Shown piece after piece: positions 1 through 8,659 of a stretch of DNA of 64,000 nt. Source of the DNA: Streptomyces sp. L-9-10 (GTDB lineage: Bacteria; Actinomycetota; Actinomycetes; Streptomycetales; Streptomycetaceae). Position 1 is the stretch's first letter, and each line of letters begins with the position of its first letter. The stretch spans positions 1-64,000 of the forward strand of contig NZ_PHRF01000095.1 of the NCBI RefSeq assembly GCF_004151105.1, in the 5' to 3' direction. Position numbers and translations under genes: made by a program. The notes under the pieces were generated by a model that saw nothing but the letters and a program-made list of their open reading frames with translations, made no database searches and had not been told where the DNA came from.

Positions 1-59
1 GGGGGCGCTTCGCTGTGGTGCTTGGCGACGAAGGAAACCCTACCAGCTTCGGCGGGGTG

Positions 60-175
60 GCCGTGAACAGGTATTTCCAGGTCGGGTGGGGCGGGGCGGG
101 GCGGGGCGGGGCAGGGACGGGCAGGGCAGGGACGGGCGGGGCAGGGAAGGACGGAGGCGGGGACAGGAGAAGAGG
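60..175. repeat. G-rich simple-sequence tract
   Basis: A run of GGGCGGGGC/GGGACGGGC-like units lies downstream of the response regulator gene, which reads leftward. The G runs on the + strand could form G-quadruplex structures. No gene is supported here, and the first 60 bases also show none. Confidence 0.5.
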
Positions 176-829
176 TCAGGCGCGGAGGTAGGTGAGGACC
201 GCCAGGACGCGGCGGTGGGTGTCGTCCGCCGGGGGGAGGTTCAGTTTGGCGAGGATGCTGCCGATGTGTTTGCCCACGGCCGCCTCGGAGACGACGAGTT
301 GGCGGGCTATCGCCGCGTTGGACTTGCCCTCGGCGACCAGGGCCAGGACCTCGCGTTCTCGGGGGGTCAGGCGTTCCAGGGGGTCTCTGCGGCGGCGGAG
401 CAGGTGGCGGACCACTTCCGGGTCGACGACCGTGCCGCCGGAGGCCACGGACTGGAGGGCGGCCTCGAAGTCCTCCACCTGGCCCACGCGGTCCTTGAGG
501 AGGTAGCCGACACCGGAGCCGTCGCCGGAGTCGAGGAGTTCGGCCGCGTAGGTGCGCTGGACGTACTGGCTGAGGACGAGCACGGGAAGCGACGGCTGCC
601 GCTCGCGGAGGCGGACGGCCGCGTGGAGGCCCTCGTCCTGGAAGCCCGGGGGCATCCGTACGTCGGTGACCACGATGTCCGGGGCGTGCTCCGCCACCGC
701 CGTCAGCAGCGCGGGCGCGTCGCCCACCGCCGCGGCGACCTGGTGGCCGAAGCGGTCCAGCAGGGCGATCAGGCCTTCTCGGAGCAGCACGCTGTCCTCG
801 GCCAGCACGATGCGCAGCGTTCGGTCCAC
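176..829 (-). CDS. LuxR/NarL-family DNA-binding response regulator
   Basis: A 217-residue two-component response regulator. Residues 6-120 form a receiver domain, with acidic residues E11-D12 and the phospho-acceptor D56 in the VVTDVRMPP motif. Residues about 150-212 form a LuxR-type helix-turn-helix (LTPREREVLALVAEGKSNAAIA). The length is normal for the NarL/DegU group. The ATG start gives a complete receiver domain. Its histidine kinase is not visible: upstream (higher coordinates) is ku, 80 bases away, and the next downstream gene would lie outside the window. It should bind DNA as a phosphorylated dimer; the targets cannot be deduced. Confidence 0.93.
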   Translation of the reverse strand: MDRTLRIVLAEDSVLLREGLIALLDRFGHQVAAAVGDAPALLTAVAEHAPDIVVTDVRMPPGFQDEGLHAAVRLRERQPSLPVLVLSQYVQRTYAAELLDSGDGSGVGYLLKDRVGQVEDFEAALQSVASGGTVVDPEVVRHLLRRRRDPLERLTPREREVLALVAEGKSNAAIARQLVVSEAAVGKHIGSILAKLNLPPADDTHRRVLAVLTYLRA

Positions 830-908
830 TCGCGCAGTGTGCCATCCGGGGCGGGGGCGCCGCCGGGGACACCGGCCGGGCCCGGGGACACCGCTCAGGG
901 GACACCAC

Positions 909-1928
909 TCAGGCCGAGGCGCGCTTCCGGGCTCCGGAAGCCGTCTTCGAGGCCGTCTTCGAGGCGGTCTTCTTCGCCGACTTGGCCGCCGTCTTCGAGG
1001 TCTTCGCCGTCTTTGATGTCGTCTTCGCCGCGGTGCCCGACTCCGGCTCGGACGCGGTCTTCTTCGCCGCCGCCGTCTTCTTCGCCGGCGCCCTCTTCGC
1101 CGTCTTCTTCGCCGGAAGCTGCGTCACCTCCGCCACCTCGTCGCCCTCCGCCCGGCCTTCCTTCGCCGCGCGCACGCTGTTCTCCAGCGCCGCCATCAGG
1201 TCGAGGACCTTCCCTCCCCCGCCCGCCGCCGGCTCGCGTTCCGGTACCGGCCCGCCTTCCGCCTTGGCCGCGATCATTTCCTCGACGGCCTCCCGGTAGT
1301 CGTCGTGCAGCGAGCCGAGGTCGACCGAGCCGAGTGTGTCCATCAGGGCGTCGGCCAGGTCGAGTTCGGCCTCCCGTACGGTGACGTCCGTCTCCGGTGC
1401 GACGCCCTCCGGGGCTCGGATCTCGTCCGGCCAGAGCAGGCCGTGCATCGCGATCACGTCGTCGACCACCCGCAGCATCCCGAGCCGCTCCCGCCCCCGC
1501 AGGGCGAACTTGGCGACGGCCACCTTCCGGCTGCGCTTCAGCGCCTCACGCAGCAGGGTGTACGGCTTGGCCGCGGGCACGCCGGCGGCGGAGAGGTAGT
1601 ACGCCGTGTCCATCTGGAGCGGATCGATCGAGTCCGCCGGTACGAACGCGACGATCTCGATCGTCTTCGCCGTCGGCAGCGGCAGCGCGGCCAGATCGTC
1701 GTCGGTGATCGGGATCATGGACCCGTCCCCGTCCTCGTACGCCTTGCCGATCTCCGGCGTCGACACCTCCTCGCCGTCCAGTTCGCAGACTTTCCGGTAG
1801 CGGATACGGCCGCCGTCCGTCTTGTGGATCTGCCGGAAGGAGATCGAGTGGTTCTCGGTGGCGTTGACCAGTTTGATCGGGATGCTGACCAGCCCGAAGG
1901 AGATCGCGCCGTTCCATATGGATCGCAC
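909..1928 (-). CDS. ku: Non-homologous end-joining protein Ku
   Basis: A 339-residue bacterial Ku homologue. The first 260 residues match the Ku beta-barrel core, starting MRSIWNGAISFGLV and containing the conserved stretch around ESLQMDTAYYL-like residues. The last 75 residues are a Lys/Ala/Thr-rich tail (repeated KKTA and SKTA units), as in Streptomyces and mycobacterial Ku forms, where such tails bind DNA. Ku homodimers thread onto double-strand DNA ends and recruit LigD activities. The start codon is GTG, preceded by an AAAGGGA ribosome site. It is divergent from the LigD-polymerase gene, with only 50 bases between the starts. The tail is encoded by repetitive GAGGTCTTC-like DNA, which may vary in length between strains. 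Confidence 0.96.
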   Translation of the reverse strand: MRSIWNGAISFGLVSIPIKLVNATENHSISFRQIHKTDGGRIRYRKVCELDGEEVSTPEIGKAYEDGDGSMIPITDDDLAALPLPTAKTIEIVAFVPADSIDPLQMDTAYYLSAAGVPAAKPYTLLREALKRSRKVAVAKFALRGRERLGMLRVVDDVIAMHGLLWPDEIRAPEGVAPETDVTVREAELDLADALMDTLGSVDLGSLHDDYREAVEEMIAAKAEGGPVPEREPAAGGGGKVLDLMAALENSVRAAKEGRAEGDEVAEVTQLPAKKTAKRAPAKKTAAAKKTASEPESGTAAKTTSKTAKTSKTAAKSAKKTASKTASKTASGARKRASA

Positions 1929-1978
1929 GTTCCATCCCTTTCATCCGAGATTCACGAAATATATGGGATTCTCATCGT
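1929..1978. promoter_or_regulatory. Divergent ku / ligD-polymerase intergenic promoter region
   Basis: Only 50 bases separate the two divergent start codons. The segment is unusually AT-rich for this chromosome (ACGAAATATATGGGATT), as expected of overlapping divergent promoters. Exact -10/-35 boxes could not be assigned with confidence. Confidence 0.5.
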
Positions 1979-2863
1979 ATGACGCCGATCACAGAGGTGG
2001 AGGGGCGACGCCTGGCGCTCAGCAACCTGGACAAGGTCCTGTACACCGCCACCGGCACCACCAAAGGCGAGGTCCTGCACTACTACGCCCGCGCGGCGGC
2101 CCCTCTGCTGGCCCATCTCGCCGACCGCCCCGTCTCCTTCCTCCGCTACCCGGACGGGCCCGACGGCCAGCTCTTCTTCACCAAGAACCCGCCGCCCGGT
2201 ACGCCCGACTGGGTACGGATCGCCGAGGTGCCCAGAAGGACGGCCGACACCGGCCGACAGGTGGTGGTCGAGGACCTGGCATCGCTGATGTGGGCGGCGA
2301 ACCTGGTGGTGGAGTTCCATACGCACCAGTGGCGCGCCGACGCACCCGAGCGCGCCGACAGGCTCATCCTCGACCTGGACCCCGGGGCGCCCGCCACCGC
2401 CGTGGAGTGCTGCGCGGTGGCGCTCTGGCTGCGCGAGCGGCTGGGTACGGACGGGCTGGAGGCGTACGTGAAGACCTCGGGGTCGAAGGGCCTGCACCTC
2501 CTCGTACCGCTGGAGCGCGCCCCGTCCGCCGAGGTCTCGGCGTACGCGAAGGGGCTGGCCGTCGAGGCGGAGGCGGCGATGCCGGAGCTGGTGGTGCACC
2601 GGATGCGGCGCTCGCTGCGGCCCGGGAAGGTCTTCGTCGACCACAGCCAGAACGCCGCCGCGAAGACCACCGCGGCGCCCTACACGCTCCGCGCCAGAGC
2701 GGAGCCGACCGTCTCCACTCCCCTGACCTGGGAGGAGGTCGCGGGCTGCACGGACGCCGGGCAGCTGGTCTTCCGGCTGGGGGACATCGAGGAGCGGCTG
2801 GAGCGCTACGGGGACCTCCTCGGCCCGCTCACCGACCCCGACAGCGCCGCGCCGCTGCCCTGA
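1979..2863 (+). CDS. ligD: LigD polymerase-domain protein (NHEJ primase/polymerase)
   Basis: A 294-residue stand-alone archaeo-eukaryotic primase-type polymerase of the LigD family. Catalytic acidic residues D132 and D134 lie in LILDLDPG. The conserved TSGSKGLHLLVPL and VFVDHSQN motifs follow, with FFTKNPPPGTPDW in the N-terminal half. It fills or extends DNA ends, preferring ribonucleotides, during Ku-dependent repair. The ligase and nuclease domains of mycobacterial LigD are absent, so an ATP-dependent ligase must come from elsewhere in the genome. This separated arrangement next to ku is typical of Streptomyces. Confidence 0.95.
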   Translation: MTPITEVEGRRLALSNLDKVLYTATGTTKGEVLHYYARAAAPLLAHLADRPVSFLRYPDGPDGQLFFTKNPPPGTPDWVRIAEVPRRTADTGRQVVVEDLASLMWAANLVVEFHTHQWRADAPERADRLILDLDPGAPATAVECCAVALWLRERLGTDGLEAYVKTSGSKGLHLLVPLERAPSAEVSAYAKGLAVEAEAAMPELVVHRMRRSLRPGKVFVDHSQNAAAKTTAAPYTLRARAEPTVSTPLTWEEVAGCTDAGQLVFRLGDIEERLERYGDLLGPLTDPDSAAPLP

Positions 2864-2911
2864 GCCAGGCGGGGACTTCGAAGACGACTATGAAGACAGT
2901 GAAGACAGGCC

Positions 2912-3817
2912 CTACACGCGCAGCCAGCTGTGGCGGTCCCGCGCCGTCGCGTACAGGGACTCGATGTCCGCCGGTTTCAGTACGCCCCCGAGCGACGCCA
3001 GGGCCGGGATCTCGGTGTCGCGCAGGATCCGTACGTCCCCCGGCGCCGGCAGGGCGTCCAGGCGTCCGGGCTCGACCACGGCCAGTACGGGGCGTACGTC
3101 GGCCGCCAGAGCGCGCGAGGCGCGTTCCGCGGCGCGGCGGGCCCAGCGGAGATGGGGCGCGGGCGCGGCGCGCCCCACGCGGACCAGCGGGTCCTCCACA
3201 CCGACCCGGCGCTTCCGGGCCGGGAGCGTCCGTACGGCGAGGACGCCGGCCGGACCGATCGCCAGATGGTCGATGCGGGCGGCGCCGGGGAGCGGTATCG
3301 AGTGCAGCACCCGCCAGCCTGCGGCCTCCAGCCCGTCGAGCCGGTCACCGACGGCCTCCTGGGCCAGTAGTTCCGCCTGCCGGGGGTCCTGATGCCATCG
3401 GCGCCACAGCGGAGACGAGGGGGAGGAAGGGGACGAGGAAGCCCCGGAGGCCCCTGAGGAGCCGGAGGAGCCGGAGGACCGGGAGGACCCGGCAGCGCCT
3501 GCCGCCCGCGGCGCGTCCAGTTCCGACAGTTCCGCGTGGAGCGCCTCGCCCGGACGGTTCGGGGCCAGGTCGTCATCGGGGTGGAGCGAGAGCCGGTCGA
3601 GATCCGCCGGGGTCGGCACTCGCGGTGGCCCCACGGTCACCTCACCGGTGAGATACGGCGCCAGGGCGGACAGCACCTCGTCGCGCCCCGCTCCGGAGAG
3701 CACACTCACCCGGCCGGTGTCCTTGTCGTACCAGGCGACGGTCGTACCGTCCCTGAGGCTGACGTACAGCCGGTCCCGGCCCTGCCCGCGCGTCGGCGTG
3801 ACGCGTAATCGGCTCAT
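2912..3817 (-). CDS. NERD-domain protein
   Basis: A 301-residue protein starting at the ATG MSRLRVTP. An N-terminal 80-residue part (LYVSLRDGTTVAWYDKDTGRVSVL) is followed by a Ser/Gly linker of about 30 residues. The C-terminal half resembles the nuclease-related NERD domain: GDRLDGLEAAGWRVLHSIPL, then IDHLAIGPAGVLAVRT, where Asp and neighbouring residues match the restriction-endonuclease-like fold. Substrate and role are unknown. The linker comes from repetitive GGAGGAG DNA. The gene converges on the LigD polymerase gene with a 48-base gap. A longer reading that starts further upstream is unlikely because it has no homology-like segments. Confidence 0.8.
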   Translation of the reverse strand: MSRLRVTPTRGQGRDRLYVSLRDGTTVAWYDKDTGRVSVLSGAGRDEVLSALAPYLTGEVTVGPPRVPTPADLDRLSLHPDDDLAPNRPGEALHAELSELDAPRAAGAAGSSRSSGSSGSSGASGASSSPSSPSSPLWRRWHQDPRQAELLAQEAVGDRLDGLEAAGWRVLHSIPLPGAARIDHLAIGPAGVLAVRTLPARKRRVGVEDPLVRVGRAAPAPHLRWARRAAERASRALAADVRPVLAVVEPGRLDALPAPGDVRILRDTEIPALASLGGVLKPADIESLYATARDRHSWLRV

Positions 3818-4066
3818 GCCCCACCACCCCCACGACCATGGGAACAGCACCCGGGCCACGGGGGCAAGAGCCTTCGGCCGCGGCAGCCCTCGGCCGCGGC
3901 AGCCCTCGGCCGCGACTCTCCGTCCCCGCCCCCGACCCCGGCGGGCCTCCCTGACCATTCCGTCCCGTATCGCGCGCCAGAATTCACCCCCGTGCGGCAG
4001 ACTCTCCTCAGTACGCGAGTACGCGCTCCCTCGGCACGCGCCGGTCCTCCCTAAGGAAACCCACTC

Positions 4067-4384
4067 ATGATCATCTTCGGCACCAAGGGCTACCTCTACC
4101 AACTGGCGATACTGACCCTGGTCTGCGGCCAGTGCGGCAACCCGTCGGCGCACACGCTCCGCAAGCGCGTCACCAAATTCACGCTGTTCTTCGTGCCGCT
4201 GTTCCCGTTCTCCACCAAATTCGCGACCCAGTGCACGTTCTGCGGCGCGGAGCGGCAGGTGACCAAGGAGCAGGCCGACCAGCTCATGGCCCAGGGCACC
4301 GGCCAGGCGGGCGGACAGGGGTACGGGCAGGGCGGCGGTCAGCCGTACGGGCAGCCGCAGCAGCAGAACCCCTACCAGCGCTGA
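4067..4384 (+). CDS. Zinc-ribbon protein
   Basis: A 105-residue protein with two Cys knuckles, CGQCG (residues 21-25) and CTFCG (about 56-60), that form a zinc ribbon. Between them is a hydrophobic stretch (FTLFFVPLFPF) that could be a membrane or membrane-associated segment. The C-terminus is a Gly/Gln-rich tail (GYGQGGGQPYGQPQQQ). Short proteins of this type are common in actinobacteria and have no assigned function. AAGGAAA lies upstream of the ATG at a normal distance. Confidence 0.85.
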   Translation: MIIFGTKGYLYQLAILTLVCGQCGNPSAHTLRKRVTKFTLFFVPLFPFSTKFATQCTFCGAERQVTKEQADQLMAQGTGQAGGQGYGQGGGQPYGQPQQQNPYQR

Positions 4385-4433
4385 GCGACAGGGAGAACGG
4401 GAACGGGCCGGGAGCCGCCTGAGGAGTCCGGCA

Positions 4434-4467
4434 TGCCTTACGTCCCTACATAAACGGACATAAGGCA
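4434..4467. promoter_or_regulatory. Inverted repeat in the leader of the SEDS gene
   Basis: 12-base arms (TGCCTTACGTCC and GGACATAAGGCA, one mismatch) are separated by 10 bases. They end 24 bases before the ATG of the FtsW/RodA-like gene. The structure could be an operator or a terminator for the zinc-ribbon gene. There is no T-rich tail, so an operator or leader hairpin is favoured. Confidence 0.45.
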
Positions 4468-4491
4468 CATCGCCTTGCTACGTTTCGTCGC

Positions 4492-5889
4492 ATGACCGCA
4501 ACGACGGCGGACGCTCCCCCACCCGCGATTCGCCGCCCCAAGCGCCGGGGAGTCGAACTCTCCCTCCTCGTCTGCGCCGTCCTCATCTCCGTCTTCGGCT
4601 ACATCGCCGTCGGCCTCGGCAGGAACCACGCCGTACCGCCCGACGCGGCCGGATACGGCGCCGGTCTGGGCATGCTCGCCCTCCTCGCGCATATCGCCGT
4701 ACGGCTGCGCGCACCGTACGCGGATCCCCTGCTGCTGCCCATCGCGGTGCTGCTCAACGGCCTCGGTCTCGTGCTGATCTACCGCCTCGACCTGGACACC
4801 CCGGGCGACAAGGCCGCGCCCACCCAGCTGGTCTGGTCCACGCTCGGTGTCGCGCTGTTCATCGTCGTCGTCGTGTTCCTGGTCGACCACCGGGTGCTTC
4901 AGCGGTACGCCTATCTGTCGGTCGCCACCGCGCTGGTGCTGATGATCGTGCCGATCTTCTTCCCCGCCGTGAACGGGGCCAAGATCTGGATCCGGATCGA
5001 CGGACTGTCCTTCCAGCCCGGCGAGTTCGCCAAGATCCTGCTGGCCGTCTTCTTCGCCGCGTATCTCGCCGCCAACCGCAACGCCCTCGCCTACACCGGC
5101 CGCAAGGTCTGGCGGCTCCAACTGCCCACCGGCCGGGTGCTCGGCCCGATCGTCGCGATCTGGCTGCTCAGCGTCTTCGTCCTCGTCATCGAACGGGACC
5201 TGGGGACGTCGCTGCTCTTCTTCGGGCTCTTCGTGATCCTGCTCTACGTCGCGACCGGGCGCACCGGCTGGATCGCCGTCGGGCTGCTGCTCGCCGCGCT
5301 CGGGGCGTTCGCCGTCGGTTCGTTGGAGCCGCATGTCCACAGCCGCGTACAGGACTGGCTCGACCCGTACGCCTCCATCGCCGCCGGCCGCGGACCCGGC
5401 CAGCTCGCGCAGTCCCTCTTCGCCTTCGCCGCGGGAGGGATGCTCGGCACCGGACTCGGGCTCGGCCGGTCCATCCTGATCGGTTTCGCCGCCAAGTCCG
5501 ACTTCATCCTGGCCACGGCGGGCGAGGAGCTGGGCCTGGTCGGCCTGACCGCGCTGTTCCTGCTGTACGCCCTGCTGGTCGCCCGCGGCTACCGCACCGC
5601 CCTCGCCGTGCTCGACCCCTTCGGCCGGCTGCTCGCCGTCGGCCTCTCCGCGATCCTCGCCCTCCAGGTCTTCGTCATCGCGGGCGGGGTGACGGGGCTC
5701 ATCCCGCTGACCGGCATGGCGATGCCCTTCCTCGCGCAGGGCGGCTCGTCCGTCGTCACCAACTGGGTGATGGTCGCGCTGCTCATCCGGCTGAGCGACT
5801 CGGCCCGCAGCCCGCGCCCGGAGAACGCGGAGCCGGGCGTCATCGCGCCCGCCGAGGAGAACGGGAACGCCTGGAGGAACCAGTGGTGA
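4492..5889 (+). CDS. FtsW/RodA/SpoVE-family (SEDS) peptidoglycan polymerase
   Basis: A 465-residue polytopic membrane protein with about 10-12 hydrophobic segments. SEDS motifs are visible: FQPGEFAKILL near residue 175, IERDLGTSLLFFGLF, the extracellular WLDPYAS loop, and the C-terminal GMAMPFLAQGGSS. SEDS proteins polymerise glycan strands from lipid II together with a partner class B penicillin-binding protein, which is encoded 64 bases downstream. The pair is not beside pknB/pstP-type genes here. It is therefore probably an additional SEDS-PBP set rather than the main divisome or elongasome pair. Confidence 0.93.
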   Translation: MTATTADAPPPAIRRPKRRGVELSLLVCAVLISVFGYIAVGLGRNHAVPPDAAGYGAGLGMLALLAHIAVRLRAPYADPLLLPIAVLLNGLGLVLIYRLDLDTPGDKAAPTQLVWSTLGVALFIVVVVFLVDHRVLQRYAYLSVATALVLMIVPIFFPAVNGAKIWIRIDGLSFQPGEFAKILLAVFFAAYLAANRNALAYTGRKVWRLQLPTGRVLGPIVAIWLLSVFVLVIERDLGTSLLFFGLFVILLYVATGRTGWIAVGLLLAALGAFAVGSLEPHVHSRVQDWLDPYASIAAGRGPGQLAQSLFAFAAGGMLGTGLGLGRSILIGFAAKSDFILATAGEELGLVGLTALFLLYALLVARGYRTALAVLDPFGRLLAVGLSAILALQVFVIAGGVTGLIPLTGMAMPFLAQGGSSVVTNWVMVALLIRLSDSARSPRPENAEPGVIAPAEENGNAWRNQW

Positions 5890-5898
5890 CCCGGCACG

Positions 5899-5952
5899 AC
5901 CGACGGGAAGAGCCACACCGACAGGGAGAGCACTACCGACAGGGAGAGCAAC
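5899..5952 (+). repeat. Triplicated 18-bp unit carrying the ribosome-binding site
   Basis: Three head-to-tail 18-bp units (consensus ACCGACAGGGAGAGCACT) fill the gap between the SEDS gene and the penicillin-binding protein gene. Each unit carries a Shine-Dalgarno-like GGGAGAG (GGGAAGAG in the first). Only the third lies at the right distance from the GTG at 5954. Confidence 0.85.
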
Positions 5953-5953
5953 G

Positions 5954-7411
5954 GTGACTCGCTATATCCGACGGACCGCCGCCTTCTGCCTCCTCCTTCT
6001 GCTCGCCCTGCTGGTCAACGCGGCCAGAATCCAGGTCATCGAGGCGCACTCCCTCGATCACAACCCCGCCAACCGCCGTGACACCGTGGCCCGTTACTCG
6101 CAGCCGCGCGGCACCATCCTCATCGGCGGCCGAGCGGTCACCGGTTCCCGGGACAGCGGACAGCAGCTGCGGTACGAACGCACCTATACGCGGGGCCCGC
6201 TGTACGCGCCCGTCACCGGCTACGCCTCCCAGACGTACGGCACGACACTGCTGGAGAACGCCGAGGACGGCATCCTCTCCGGTACGGACCCGATGCTCGC
6301 CCCGTTCCCCTTCTGGAACGAGATCACCCGCGGCCGGCGCCCCGGCGGGCACGTCGCCACCACGATCAAGGCGTCCATGCAGCGGGCCGCGTACGACGGA
6401 CTGGCCGGCAGACGTGGCGCGGTCGCGGCCATCGAGCCGTTCAGCGGCAGGATCCTGGCGCTGGTCAGCAGTCCGTCGTACGACCCCGGGCAGTTGTCGG
6501 GCACCGGCGGGGCCGTCGACGACGCCTGGGCGCGGCTGACCGGCGCGGACGCGCAGCCCCTGCTCAACCGGGCCATCCGGCAGACCTATCCGCCCGGTTC
6601 CGCCTTCAAGATCGTGACGGCGGCGGCCGCGCTGGACTCCGGGACCGTCACCGATGTCGACGCCCCCACCGGCATCCCCGAGCCGTATGTCCTGCCGGGC
6701 ACACGCACCGAACTGCCCAACGAGGCCGACGGGTGCGACAAGGAGTCACTGGACTACGCGATCAGATGGTCCTGCAACACGGTGATGGCCGGGCTCGGGG
6801 TCAGGACGGGGCTGTCCGCGATGGTGGCGACGGCGGAGAAGTTCGGCTTCAACGACACCGGCATCACGATCCCTTCGGGGGTCGCCGCGTCCCGTTTCGA
6901 CACCCGCATGAGCGACGATCAGCTGGCGCTGTCGTCGATCGGGCAGTTCGACACGCGGGCCACTCCGCTCCAGATGGCGATGGTCGCGTCGGCGGTCGCG
7001 AACGGCGGGGAGCTCAAGTACCCCTTCCTGGTGGACCGGACCACCGACTCGGACGGCGACATCGTCTCCCGTACCGGCGAGCGCTCCTACCGGCGTGCGA
7101 TGGAACCTGCCACGGCGCGGTCGCTGCGGCGGATGATGATCGGGGTCGTGGAGGACGGGACGGGGGCGAACGCGGCGATCGACGGGGCGACGGTCGGCGG
7201 GAAGACGGGGACGGCGCAGCACGGGGTGGACAACGCCGGTACGCCGTACGCCTGGTTCATCGCCTGGGCGCAGGCCGGCAATTCGAGCAGACCGGCGGTC
7301 GCGGTGGCGGTGGTCGTGGAGTCCGCGGAGGCGAAGCGGTCGGAGATCAGCGGCGGGGGCGACGCGGCGCCGATCGCGCGGGCGGTGATGCGGGAGGCGC
7401 TGCGAGACTAG
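5954..7411 (+). CDS. Class B penicillin-binding protein (transpeptidase)
   Basis: A 485-residue protein with a GTG start. Residues 7-23 form an uncleaved signal anchor. A short dimerisation region precedes the transpeptidase domain, which carries all three penicillin-binding motifs: SAFK (216-219, active Ser216), SCN (273-275) and KTG (417-419). It cross-links peptidoglycan on the outer face of the membrane. It is the cognate partner of the SEDS polymerase encoded immediately upstream and is probably co-transcribed with it. The length and layout match the PbpA group of actinobacteria. Confidence 0.95.
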   Translation: MTRYIRRTAAFCLLLLLALLVNAARIQVIEAHSLDHNPANRRDTVARYSQPRGTILIGGRAVTGSRDSGQQLRYERTYTRGPLYAPVTGYASQTYGTTLLENAEDGILSGTDPMLAPFPFWNEITRGRRPGGHVATTIKASMQRAAYDGLAGRRGAVAAIEPFSGRILALVSSPSYDPGQLSGTGGAVDDAWARLTGADAQPLLNRAIRQTYPPGSAFKIVTAAAALDSGTVTDVDAPTGIPEPYVLPGTRTELPNEADGCDKESLDYAIRWSCNTVMAGLGVRTGLSAMVATAEKFGFNDTGITIPSGVAASRFDTRMSDDQLALSSIGQFDTRATPLQMAMVASAVANGGELKYPFLVDRTTDSDGDIVSRTGERSYRRAMEPATARSLRRMMIGVVEDGTGANAAIDGATVGGKTGTAQHGVDNAGTPYAWFIAWAQAGNSSRPAVAVAVVVESAEAKRSEISGGGDAAPIARAVMREALRD

Positions 7412-7480
7412 GGCGTGTTGCGAAAGCAGCGCCGTCCGGTGGGGGAATGGCCGGGGAAATCGCCGGGGAATGGCTGGGGG

Positions 7481-8659
7481 ATGTCTGTGGTGGACGGGGT
7501 CGCGGAGGCGCTGGCGCGGATCGAGCGGCTCGATCCCTCTCTGTGCGCCTTCATCGAGGTATGGGACGCGGAAGCCAGGGAACGGGCGCGGACGGTGGAC
7601 CGCCGACTGCCGCTCGCGGGGCTGCCGTTCGCGGTGAAGGGACCGTCCGGCCTCCGGTCGTACGCGGCGGGGCGGCTGATCGCGGCGGGCGCGGTGCCGG
7701 TGGGGTCGACGGCGGTACCGGGGCCCGGCACGTACTGGCAGACCTGGGGGCAGGGCAGGCACGGCCGTACGGTCAACCCGTACCGCGCCGACCGTACCCC
7801 CGGCGGATCCTCCGCCGGGTCGGCGGTGGCGGTCGCGGCGGGCATGGTGCCGCTGGCGACCGGCAGCGACGGCGCCGGTTCCGTCCGGATCCCGGCGGCC
7901 TGGTGCGGGGTGTTCGGGCTGAAGACGACCAACGGGCTGCTGCCGTCCCCGGACCGTACCGGCCTGGCCTCGGCGGGGGTGCTGGCGCGTTCGGCGGCGG
8001 AGGCGCGGGCGTATCTGCGGTGTGTGGGGGGCGGTGACGAGGCGCCGCCGCCCGCTTTCCCCGTGCGCGCCGTCTTCTCCCCCGACCTGGGGTACGCGCG
8101 GCCGGACCCGGAAGTCGCGGCGGTGGTACGCGCGGCGGTGGACCGGCTGGTGGCGGCGGGGGTCGTACGCCTTGAACCGGCGCGGCGGCCGTTCACGCTG
8201 CTGGATCCGCGCGAGGCCTGGACGGCGATACGCGAAGGCGGCAGCCCGGAGAAGGCGGCGGGAGTACGGACGGAGAACGACCGGCGGCTCGACGCGCTCT
8301 TCGCCCGTACGCCGCTGCTGCTCACCCCGGTCACCCCCAACAGGCCGCATGGTCACGAAGGTCCGGGCGAGCTGTACTCCACCGCGCTGACCTGGGCGTT
8401 CAATCTGAGCGGGCATCCCGCCGCGAGCATTCCGGCCGGTTTCACGGCGGACGGATGTCCGGTGGGGCTGCAACTGGTGGCGGCGCGCGGGGCGGACGCC
8501 TCGCTCGCCGACATCGCCCTCGCGGCCCCCGCCGTCCCCGCCCCTGCCCCGCCCCCTCCTCTCGCTGCCCTCGCCCCTGCCCAGGCTCCTGCCCCTGCCC
8601 CTGCCCCTGCCCCGAAGCCGGCTACGTCAGCGCCTCCCGGCGCTCGCGCCACGCCGTAG
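7481..8659 (+). CDS. Amidase-signature family protein with Pro/Ala tail
   Basis: About 392 residues from the ATG MSVVDGVAEAL. The Ser-cisSer-Lys triad of the amidase signature family can be placed at K53 (PFAVKGPSG), S110/S111 (TPGGSSAGSAVAVAAG) and S134 (GSDGAGSVRIPA). The enzyme should hydrolyse a C-N amide; the substrate is unknown. It is shorter than usual amidases (450-500 residues). The last 45 residues degenerate into a Pro/Ala repeat (APAPAP). The stop lies 38 bases inside the 3' end of the convergent ADP-ribosylglycohydrolase gene, so the native C-terminus may have been replaced by read-through into repetitive DNA. Other starts at 7415 or at nearby GTG codons cannot be excluded. Confidence 0.8.
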   Translation: MSVVDGVAEALARIERLDPSLCAFIEVWDAEARERARTVDRRLPLAGLPFAVKGPSGLRSYAAGRLIAAGAVPVGSTAVPGPGTYWQTWGQGRHGRTVNPYRADRTPGGSSAGSAVAVAAGMVPLATGSDGAGSVRIPAAWCGVFGLKTTNGLLPSPDRTGLASAGVLARSAAEARAYLRCVGGGDEAPPPAFPVRAVFSPDLGYARPDPEVAAVVRAAVDRLVAAGVVRLEPARRPFTLLDPREAWTAIREGGSPEKAAGVRTENDRRLDALFARTPLLLTPVTPNRPHGHEGPGELYSTALTWAFNLSGHPAASIPAGFTADGCPVGLQLVAARGADASLADIALAAPAVPAPAPPPPLAALAPAQAPAPAPAPAPKPATSAPPGARATP

